Source: an uncultured Oscillospiraceae bacterium
GTDB taxonomy: Bacteria > Bacillota > Clostridia > Oscillospirales > Ruminococcaceae
Direction: 5' to 3'
Assembly (NCBI GenBank): GCA_934527255.1
Contig: CAKTAM010000105.1
Span: 1 to 6,199 of the forward strand
DNA: 6,199 nucleotides
A program made the position numbers and the translations under genes. Numbering within the stretch: the stretch's first letter is position 1; every line of letters begins with the position of its first letter. This document shows positions 1 to 5,585 of this stretch, one piece after another. The notes beneath the pieces were generated by a model, which had not been told where the DNA came from, made no database searches, and worked only from the letters and a program-made list of their open reading frames with translations.

Positions 1-1
1 G

Positions 2-1627
2 TTTATGGGCATTGGCAAGGCCCGTGTGCAGGATCAGTCGGATGACCGCGACCGCAAGACCTTTGCCGATGTGGCGGGGGCGGATGAGGAAAAGGCCGAG
101 CTGCAGGAAATTGTAGAGTTTCTGCGCGACCCGACAAAGTTCAACCGTCTGGGGGCAAAAATTCCGCACGGTATTCTGCTGCAGGGCCCTCCGGGCACCG
201 GCAAAACGCTGCTGGCACGTGCCTGTGCCGGTGAAGCAAACGTGCCGTTTTATGCCATCTCCGGTTCGGATTTTGTACAGATGTTTGTCGGCGTGGGCGC
301 TTCCCGCGTGCGCGATCTGTTTGAAAAAGCCAAAAAGACCGCACCGTCCGTTGTTTTCATTGATGAGATCGACGCGGTGGGCCGCCAGCGCGGTGCAGGG
401 CTTGGCGGCGGCAACGATGAACGCGAGCAGACCCTGAACCAGCTGCTGGTGGAAATGGACGGCTTTGGTGCAAACGAGGGCGTCATTGTCATTGCCGCAA
501 CCAACCGGGCGGATATTCTGGATAAGGCGCTGCTGCGTCCCGGCCGGTTTGACCGTCAGGTATATGTGGGCTTGCCGGATGTGGTTGGCCGTGAAAAAAT
601 TCTGCGCGTGCATACCCGCAACAAGCCGCTTGGGCCGGATGTTGATCTGCAGGCGGTCGCCCGTGCGACAACGGGCTTTACCGGCGCCGATCTGGCCAAC
701 CTGATGAACGAGGCGGCGCTGCTTGCCGTCAAGCGCGGCCGCAAGGCCGTTACGGCGGAGGATATTCAAAGCTCCGTGACAAAGGTTCTGCTGGGCGTCG
801 AAAAAAAGAGCCACCGCATTTCGCAGCGGGATAAAAAAATCACGGCCTATCACGAGGCGGGTCATGCGATCGTCACCTATTATCTTGATCCCTCCAATCC
901 GGTGCATGAGGTCTCCATCATTCCGCGCGGGCTGGGCGCAGGCGGGTATACCATGCACCTGCCCAGCGAGGATACCACCCACATGACCAAGAAAGAGATG
1001 GAAAACGATCTGTGCACGCTGCTGGGCGGCCGCGCGGCCGAAAAAATCGTGCTGGAGGACGTTTCGACCGGTGCCTCCAACGATCTGGAGCGCGCCACCG
1101 GCACCGCCCGCAGCATGGTCATGCGGTATGGCTTCAGCGACCGTCTGGGGCTGGTCGTCTATGGCACCGACCCCTCCGAAAGCTACCTTGGCCGCGATTT
1201 CTCGCAGGGCCGCGGCTATTCGGAAGAAGTTGCCGGTCAGATCGACGCCGAAATTCGCACCATGCTGGATACTGCTTTTGAAAGCGACTGCAATTGCCTG
1301 CGCGAGCATCTGGATGATCTGCACCGCCTGGCGGCTGTTTTGCTGGAACGCGAAAAGATCGACGGCGAGACCTTTGTAAAGGTCATGAAAAACCAGCCGC
1401 TGGATGGAGAGAACGCTTCCGCACAGCCTTCGGCCGAAGCGGAGCAGGTTGCGGCAGAGGCCGCGGCCGCCGTTGCACAGGCTGTCGAGCAGGCTCCGGT
1501 TGTTGACGGCGACGGTGCGGCAGCCAATGCGGCCGAAAGCGACGCGCCGCAAACCGCCGCGGGGGCGCAGACCTCTGCCGGGGAGTCGGCTTCCTCTGCA
1601 CAGGACGAAAACGCCGGGCAGGCATAA
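2..1627 (+). CDS. ftsH: ATP-dependent zinc metalloprotease FtsH, 3' part (5' end outside window)
   Basis: FtsH is a membrane-anchored hexameric AAA+ protease that unfolds and degrades misfolded membrane proteins and some regulators on the cytoplasmic side. Numbering from the Met at position 5: Walker A GPPGTGKT at 61-68, pore loop MFVG at 93-96, Walker B VVFIDEID at 116-123. The second region of homology has arginine fingers R181 and R184 (RPGRFDRQ). Zinc-protease motif HEAGH is at 283-287, and the likely third zinc ligand is D360 (TGASND). That Met is not the real start: the frame is open to the window edge, and this point corresponds to the linker just after the second membrane helix, so the two membrane segments and external domain are missing. 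Residues 470-540 form a low-complexity Ala/Glu/Gln/Ser tail, longer than in many FtsH proteins. The gene ends in TAA and is followed by a terminator. Identification is secure. Confidence 0.97.
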   Translation, partial: FMGIGKARVQDQSDDRDRKTFADVAGADEEKAELQEIVEFLRDPTKFNRLGAKIPHGILLQGPPGTGKTLLARACAGEANVPFYAISGSDFVQMFVGVGASRVRDLFEKAKKTAPSVVFIDEIDAVGRQRGAGLGGGNDEREQTLNQLLVEMDGFGANEGVIVIAATNRADILDKALLRPGRFDRQVYVGLPDVVGREKILRVHTRNKPLGPDVDLQAVARATTGFTGADLANLMNEAALLAVKRGRKAVTAEDIQSSVTKVLLGVEKKSHRISQRDKKITAYHEAGHAIVTYYLDPSNPVHEVSIIPRGLGAGGYTMHLPSEDTTHMTKKEMENDLCTLLGGRAAEKIVLEDVSTGASNDLERATGTARSMVMRYGFSDRLGLVVYGTDPSESYLGRDFSQGRGYSEEVAGQIDAEIRTMLDTAFESDCNCLREHLDDLHRLAAVLLEREKIDGETFVKVMKNQPLDGENASAQPSAEAEQVAAEAAAAVAQAVEQAPVVDGDGAAANAAESDAPQTAAGAQTSAGESASSAQDENAGQA

Positions 1628-1850
1628 GGGCTGGCCAAAGGAGCTTGGGCCCTCATCGCCTGATATTGTGTCTGGTGTTTTCTCTTCGGGACTGTAAAAA
1701 TTTCCAAAAAGAAAACCTCCGTGCCATCCCTTGTCGGTGGCGCGGAGGTTTTTTGCAATACGGCATTGCGGGGAAGCTTTTCATGGCGGAAAAGGATGCG
1801 GCAAGGCGCCATGCGCCACAGCACTCCTTTTGCGGCAGCTCGGCGGCGTT
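1628..1850. other. Convergent intergenic region
   Basis: This is the space between the stop codons of ftsH (plus) and the activase (minus). Apart from the strong terminator at 1712-1754 it holds only a short GGCGC-CAT-GCGCC hairpin near 1805-1817 and a small GCAAT/ATTGC stem just after the terminator. I see no convincing coding region with a ribosome binding site and no recognisable RNA gene. Confidence 0.6.
1712..1754. terminator. Bidirectional rho-independent terminator between ftsH and the activase gene
   Basis: The left arm (1712-1725, AAAACCTCCGTGCC) pairs with the right arm (1739-1752, GGCGCGGAGGTTTT) over 14 positions with one G-T wobble, around a 13-base loop. On the plus strand the hairpin runs into six Ts (1749-1754), suiting termination of ftsH. 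On the minus strand the A-rich sequence at 1706-1715 becomes a T-rich tail, suiting termination of the glycyl radical operon, which ends at 1851. The convergent gene arrangement fits use from both sides. Confidence 0.88.
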
Positions 1851-2750
1851 TCAGCCGACGGGCATACCGCGCCCGCGCAGATAGGCGGCCGCCTCCTGCA
1901 TGGCCTGTTCCGTGGGAATCCATTCCGGCCGCGCCGGGTCGGGCAGGCCCAGTGCCACAGCCTTGCTGCCGCCATAGGCGTGGTAGGGCAGCAGGTCAAC
2001 GCCGACGCAGTGCTTCAGCGAAAGTGCCGTGTCGGCAATGGCGCACAGGTGCTGCTGACACAGGTTTACCCCCGCGACCAGAATACACCGCAGCCGGGTG
2101 CGGCCGCCCAGCTCATCCAGACGGCGCAGATTGCGCAGAATGCCCTCGTTGGAAGCGCCGGTATACTCCCTGTGCCGGGCTGGGTCGCTGTCCTTGTAAT
2201 CCCACAAAAACAGGTCGACAACCTTAGCCAGCGGCGGCAGCAGGGCAGGGTCAAAAGCGCCGCAGGTCTCGACGGCGGTATTCAGCCCGGCGCTCTTTGC
2301 CGCCTGCAGCAGGGCAAGGCTGCCCTCGGCATGGTACAGCGGTTCGCCGCCGGAAAGCGTCAGCCCGCCCTCACTGCCGTAAAAAGCAGCGTCCTGCAGC
2401 ACCGTCTGCAAAATTTGCGCGGTGGACATCGGCTGTGCGGCCGTTTCACAGGCGCCGGTACAGCATACTGCGGCACAGCGGCCGCAGCCGGTGCAGTCGG
2501 CGGCGTTCCAGTCATGCACGCCGTCGGTCAGCCGGTGGGCGTGCGTGGGGCATACGGCGGCGCAGGCCCCACAGCCAACGCACAGCTGCCCGCTGAACAG
2601 CAGCTGCGGGGCAGGGCTTTGCGTTTCGGGGTTGTGGCACCAGCGGCAGCGCAGGGGGCAGCCCTTCAGAAAAACCGTTGTGCGGATGCCCGGCCCATCC
2701 TGCGTGCAGAATTTTTGAATGCGCGTTACGGGCAGGGTGCCGTCAAACAT
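1851..2750 (-). CDS. Glycyl radical enzyme activating enzyme (radical SAM, two ferredoxin-type clusters)
   Basis: This 299-residue protein should reductively cleave S-adenosylmethionine and abstract a hydrogen from the glycine of the partner enzyme encoded just upstream. Numbered from the ATG at 2750, the radical SAM CxxxCxxC motif is C31, C35, C38 (CPLRCRWC). An inserted ferredoxin domain has two CxxCxxCxxxC sets: C57, C60, C63, C67 and C86, C89, C92, C96. The SAM-binding GGEP motif is at 134-137, and a family-typical DYKDSDPARHREYTG stretch is near 184-198. The insert places it with activases of the diol dehydratase, decarboxylase and choline lyase type rather than the simpler pyruvate formate-lyase activase. 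A TTG at 2768 would also be in frame, but GAAAGGA (2760-2766) lies 9 bases before the ATG, so ATG 2750 is preferred. It overlaps the end of the enzyme gene by 8 bases (ATGTTTGA), suggesting translational coupling. Confidence 0.93.
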   Translation of the reverse strand: MFDGTLPVTRIQKFCTQDGPGIRTTVFLKGCPLRCRWCHNPETQSPAPQLLFSGQLCVGCGACAAVCPTHAHRLTDGVHDWNAADCTGCGRCAAVCCTGACETAAQPMSTAQILQTVLQDAAFYGSEGGLTLSGGEPLYHAEGSLALLQAAKSAGLNTAVETCGAFDPALLPPLAKVVDLFLWDYKDSDPARHREYTGASNEGILRNLRRLDELGGRTRLRCILVAGVNLCQQHLCAIADTALSLKHCVGVDLLPYHAYGGSKAVALGLPDPARPEWIPTEQAMQEAAAYLRGRGMPVG

Positions 2751-4893
2751 GCTGGGCAGTCCTTTCAATAATCATTTCCTGCCATTCGCGATCCAGCGTG
2801 ACAAAACGGGCGTTCCAGCCGGAAACCCGTACCGAAAGCGTTTTGTAGGCCGAGGGATCCTGCTGCGCAGCCCGCAGCACGGCGGCATCCATCACATCCA
2901 ACTGCAAGAAGAAGCCGCCCAGCTGTACGAAGCCCCGCATCAGCGCACACAGCGCCGCCAGCCCGTTTTCGCCCTTGAGCGTGTCGGGAAACAGCTTGAC
3001 ATCCAGCGCAGAGCCTGTCGTCTGCCGCACAAGATCGGCCTTGCAGTACGAGCGGATGATCGCCGTCGCGCCGCTGACATCCGTACCGGGGGTGGGCGAA
3101 GCGTTGCCCGCAAGAATTTCGCCCTGCCGCGCGCCGAAAGCGGTCGCACGCCGCGCGGGCAGCCATTCCAGCTGGCGGCCAAAGGTGCTGACACCCGGTA
3201 CAAACCGCACCTGCGGTGCGTCGGGCGGTGTGTGCATGCCGCAGTCGGTGACAATATCGGCAAAATCATTCAGTACACGGGCGACCCAGGCGTCCGCCTC
3301 GTCGTTGTCATTGCCATAATAGGTAAGCCGGTTGCGGGCGTACAGGCGGGCGGTCTCCTGCCCCTGCCAGTTGTCGCGCAGGGCCTGCACCAGCTGCGGC
3401 AGGCTCATGCGGTGTTCCTCAAACACCAGCTTCTGAATGGCATACAGCGAGTTGCCCACATCCGGCGCGCCGCCGATGTGCGGCGAACGTACCGTAAAAT
3501 CCGGCCCCAGCGCAAGGTACGAGCGCGCGTGTGCAATGCAGCCATCCTCAAACAGGCTGACGACGCTGCAGCAGGGGGCGCTGGGGTTGGCCCATCCGCC
3601 GCCCGGCGTGCGTACAAAGGTATCGGTAACGGTCAGCCGGTACAGGGTCTGCACGGTCTCGCGCAGCTGCTGCAGAAAGGCGCTGTACAGCTCTTCCGTG
3701 CTGCCGTATGTGGGGGCGGGGCCGTCGCCGGTCACGCCAAGGGCCCTGTCAAACAGCTGCAGGGCGTCAAACGGCATATAGGAAAAGCTGGTTGCACCGG
3801 GCACCTGCACCTCCCAGCAGCCGTCGTTGGCAAAGCGGCTGGCCTGTCGCACGCTGTACCCGGCCCGCTGCATGGCCTGCAGCACCAGATCTTCGTTATA
3901 AATGGCGACAATGCCGCCGCCGTGGCGCATCACACGGGCCGCGTGCCGCAGCAGCTCCTCCGGCGTGCGGCTGTTGACGCGCAGCGTAATGGGAAAATCG
4001 CTGATGGCCAGCTCCTCCACCACATCCAGCACCAGATGGGTGACCTCGTTGGTCAGCTCACGGCCAAATTCATCCACACCGGCCAGCACGATGTTCTGGT
4101 AATGCTGGGCATCGCCGCTGCCGGTCGGCGTTTCCGACTGGATCCATTCGCACCCATGCACAAAAAACTCGGCCAGCAGAACGCGGGCCTCCTCCAGTGT
4201 CAGGCGGCCCTTGGCAAGGTCATTGCGCAGAAAGTCGCCCAGCATGACATCCAGCCGCCCAATGCCGGGCCAGTTGCCGCACAGCCGCACAAACGAAAAC
4301 ACAAACCAAAGGCTTTGCAGCGCCTCGGCAAAGGTGCGCGCCGGGGCAAAGGGCACCCGCTGCAGCCGCTCGTACACCTCGGGCTCGGCCTCACGGGTCG
4401 CCTCCAGATAGCGCTCGTGCCAGATGTGCATGGCATCCAGCGTGTTTTGCAGGCTGTGCAGAAAAGCAAGCTGATCCTCGCTTAAGGTATCGTCCTGCAG
4501 GCGCTCCTCCAGCTCGTCGGTATAGCTGTCCAGCCCGCGCACCAGCGTGCGGTGAAAATTGATGGTCAGATGGCTGATGCTGGCGCAGACGGGCTTGCCG
4601 TCAAAGCAGGCGGGCGCCACATGGCCGATGGCATCGCCCAGCGTGGCGGCGCCTGCCATCTGCTCGCCGGGGTGCAGCCGCAGCGGGGCCTCGGCGGCAA
4701 TGCGCGCAATGGCCGTGTCGTATTGCTGCAAAGGCGTCATTTGTGCAAAGCCGGGCACATCATCCAGTGTGACATGCGGGCAGCGCATGGCCTCGTCGCC
4801 ATATTTTCCGTGCAGAGAATCCCACGCCCACTGCCGGATGCTTTCCGGCAGCCGAACAGGGCGCGCCTCGCTGGAAGCGGTATAAAATTCCAT
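2743..4893 (-). CDS. Glycyl radical enzyme of the PFL/diol dehydratase family, substrate unknown
   Basis: This 716-residue protein is an oxygen-sensitive radical enzyme, active only after its partner activase places a radical on a C-terminal glycine. The radical glycine is G692 in RVSGWNARF, followed by the family-typical VTLDREWQEMIIERT end. The radical-relay cysteine is C359 in NDGCWEVQVPG, with E361 at the usual general-base position. An SPTPGTDVSGATA stretch (599-611) matches a conserved segment before the glycyl domain. The PFL-like barrel covers about residues 1-570 and the glycyl radical domain about 590-705. At 716 residues it is shorter than the roughly 780-850 of characterised diol dehydratase-type members. 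An in-frame ATG at 4929 adds 12 residues, but GGAAGGGAG seven bases before ATG 4893 supports the shorter form. Its cysteine motif is GCWEV, not GCVEP, so I do not assign glycerol, choline, hydroxyproline or arylacetate as substrate. Family membership is secure; the reaction is unknown. Confidence 0.92.
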   Translation of the reverse strand: MEFYTASSEARPVRLPESIRQWAWDSLHGKYGDEAMRCPHVTLDDVPGFAQMTPLQQYDTAIARIAAEAPLRLHPGEQMAGAATLGDAIGHVAPACFDGKPVCASISHLTINFHRTLVRGLDSYTDELEERLQDDTLSEDQLAFLHSLQNTLDAMHIWHERYLEATREAEPEVYERLQRVPFAPARTFAEALQSLWFVFSFVRLCGNWPGIGRLDVMLGDFLRNDLAKGRLTLEEARVLLAEFFVHGCEWIQSETPTGSGDAQHYQNIVLAGVDEFGRELTNEVTHLVLDVVEELAISDFPITLRVNSRTPEELLRHAARVMRHGGGIVAIYNEDLVLQAMQRAGYSVRQASRFANDGCWEVQVPGATSFSYMPFDALQLFDRALGVTGDGPAPTYGSTEELYSAFLQQLRETVQTLYRLTVTDTFVRTPGGGWANPSAPCCSVVSLFEDGCIAHARSYLALGPDFTVRSPHIGGAPDVGNSLYAIQKLVFEEHRMSLPQLVQALRDNWQGQETARLYARNRLTYYGNDNDEADAWVARVLNDFADIVTDCGMHTPPDAPQVRFVPGVSTFGRQLEWLPARRATAFGARQGEILAGNASPTPGTDVSGATAIIRSYCKADLVRQTTGSALDVKLFPDTLKGENGLAALCALMRGFVQLGGFFLQLDVMDAAVLRAAQQDPSAYKTLSVRVSGWNARFVTLDREWQEMIIERTAQHV
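2760..2766 (-). promoter_or_regulatory. Ribosome binding site that sets the activase start
   Basis: GAAAGGA on the minus strand lies 9 bases before the ATG at 2750 and inside the 3' end of the glycyl radical enzyme gene. It overlaps the alternative TTG start at 2768, which makes that upstream start unlikely. Confidence 0.7.
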
Positions 4894-4900
4894 AAGTATT

Positions 4901-4909
4901 CTCCCTTCC
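4901..4909 (-). promoter_or_regulatory. Ribosome binding site of the glycyl radical enzyme
   Basis: GGAAGGGAG on the minus strand lies 7 bases before ATG 4893. It falls after the upstream in-frame ATG at 4929, so it selects the internal start and a 716-residue product. Confidence 0.75.
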
Positions 4910-4954
4910 GTTGCCGGCCACGCAGGCATTTCGCCCGTCGGCAGCCAAAGCTTC

Positions 4955-5261
4955 TTTCCCTTGCAAAATGCGGATATTGCGGGTAAATTCGTTGCAGGTC
5001 AGCGCCAGCTCATCCTTACTCATGCGGCGGCCGTTGGCGTAAATGCCGTCAATGGTCACATCCTCGCACAGATGGTCGGCGTCATAGCCGCACAGCCGCA
5101 CCAGCGGCGGCTTTTCGGCGTTGGTGCCCGGGCCACCGCCGGTTAAAGGGAATAGCCGAAACATAGGCCGTGTGCAGCGGCAGCGGTACGCCGTCCGCCC
5201 ATACCTCAAAATCCGTTCCCGCCTTTTCACCCGCGGGCAGGGGCTGAAAAATAACGCTCAT
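4955..5261 (-). pseudogene. Remnant of a beta-helix glycosidase-like gene (N- and C-terminal ends joined out of frame)
   Basis: From ATG 5261 a first frame runs 59 codons to a TGA at 5082-5084. Its residues 20-48 contain DGVPLPLH and VSAIPFNRRWPGHQR, which I recognise as the N-terminal pre-domain of large bacterial GH28-like, right-handed beta-helix proteins. From about 5113 a second frame, shifted by one base, reads PPLVRLCGYDADHLCEDVTI, then DGIYANGRRMSKDELAL and NEFTRNIRI. This resembles the last strands and tail of the same kind of protein. The switch falls between about 5118 and 5108. Several hundred residues expected between the two ends are absent, so an internal deletion plus frameshift is the simplest reading. 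The second frame has no stop at the expected end and runs to 4760 inside the enzyme gene, suggesting further decay. An intact promoter precedes it, but its Shine-Dalgarno (GGA, 13 bases before ATG) is weak. Family assignment rests on remembered motifs only. Confidence 0.6.
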
Positions 5262-5318
5262 CCTGTTTTTCGTTTCCTTTTTCCTTTTTGCAGGCGCACC
5301 GGCGGTGCGTCTGCCCCC

Positions 5319-5347
5319 ATTATAACAGAACCAACCGCCGCTTGCCA
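5319..5347 (-). promoter_or_regulatory. Extended -10 promoter for the glycyl radical operon
   Basis: On the minus strand a perfect TATAAT (5319-5324) is directly preceded by TGT, giving an extended -10. The matching -35 position (5342-5347) reads TGGCAA, a poor match, which extended -10 promoters can tolerate. Transcription would begin near 5312, about 50 bases before the remnant ATG at 5261. It would read through the remnant into the enzyme and activase, as no other terminator or clear promoter is seen before 4893. Confidence 0.6.
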
Positions 5348-5350
5348 CTG

Positions 5351-5366
5351 CTTTTTTGCAAAAAAG
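5351..5366. repeat. Perfect 16-bp palindrome upstream of the operon promoter
   Basis: CTTTTTTGCAAAAAAG reads the same on both strands. For the minus-strand promoter it lies just upstream of the -35 position, where an AT-rich UP element or a dimeric regulator could bind. The A run (5360-5365) also forms the tail of a terminator-like hairpin on the minus strand, so the symmetry may be incidental. Confidence 0.5.
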
Positions 5367-5390
5367 GCAGGCAAAACAGCGGAACCTGCC
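5360..5390 (-). terminator. Possible minus-strand terminator-like hairpin
   Basis: On the minus strand GGCAGG (5385-5390) pairs with CCTGCC (5366-5371) across a 13-base loop and is followed directly by TTTTTT (5360-5365). The stem is only six pairs but all G-C rich. It would stop antisense transcription coming from the hsdM side before the operon promoter. No gene upstream on this strand needs it, so its use is uncertain. Confidence 0.35.
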
Positions 5391-5495
5391 GCACGCTGCC
5401 CGCGCCGCAGACAGCGTTCTGACCGTTGGCTGCCGCCCTGCCCGGCATATGCCAACACGATTGCGTCGCAGAAAGAAAAACAGCGCTATTTGTCG

Positions 5496-5524
5496 TTGCC
5501 AATGCACCGGGTTTGTGTTACCAT
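5496..5524 (+). promoter_or_regulatory. Probable hsdM promoter
   Basis: TTGCCA (5496-5501, five of six matches to TTGACA) is followed after 17 bases by TACCAT (5519-5524, four of six matches to TATAAT). A TGT just before the -10 makes it an extended -10. Transcription would begin near 5531, leaving a leader of about 55 bases before the GTG start. Confidence 0.5.
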
Positions 5525-5571
5525 AAAATACAGAAGAAAAAATGCGCTGCACCGGCTGGTCGGCGCAGTAT

Positions 5572-5577
5572 AGGAGG
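5572..5577 (+). promoter_or_regulatory. Ribosome binding site of hsdM, fixing a GTG start
   Basis: AGGAGG is a perfect Shine-Dalgarno, 8 bases before GTG 5586. No ATG lies at a suitable distance in this frame, so this site decides the start. Confidence 0.85.
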
Positions 5578-5585
5578 TACAAACC

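Larger units (their letters stand above)
5262..5585. other. Divergent intergenic region between the glycyl radical operon and hsdM
   Basis: This 324-base stretch carries the minus-strand promoter, the palindrome and hairpin at 5351-5390, and a probable hsdM promoter at 5496-5524. The leader just before the remnant ATG has a tandem AAAAAGG repeat (about 5276-5289). From about 5391 to 5495 I see no gene, RNA or clear motif. Confidence 0.6.

Noticed and set aside
1237..1923. 228-codon minus-strand open frame across the ftsH tail and terminator
   Set aside because: It is antisense to the Ala-rich tail, spans the bidirectional terminator, and has low-complexity content without motifs.
1731..2771. 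346-codon plus-strand open frame opposite the activase
   Set aside because: It runs across the terminator and the whole activase gene, has no recognisable motif, and the minus strand holds all the cysteine motifs of a radical SAM activase.
2719..4485. 588-codon plus-strand open frame opposite the glycyl radical enzyme
   Set aside because: It is a shadow of a GC-rich gene on the other strand: its composition is rich in Arg, His, Gln and Ala, it has no domain motif, and the minus-strand frame carries clear catalytic motifs.
5108..5118. Programmed frameshift in the remnant gene
   Set aside because: The junction has only a short A run and no clear slippery site. A frameshift alone would not explain the missing several hundred residues expected between the two ends.
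5391..5495. Small RNA, tRNA or CRISPR repeat in the divergent intergenic region
   Set aside because: No cloverleaf, no regular repeat spacing and no promoter-terminator pair on one strand could be found there.
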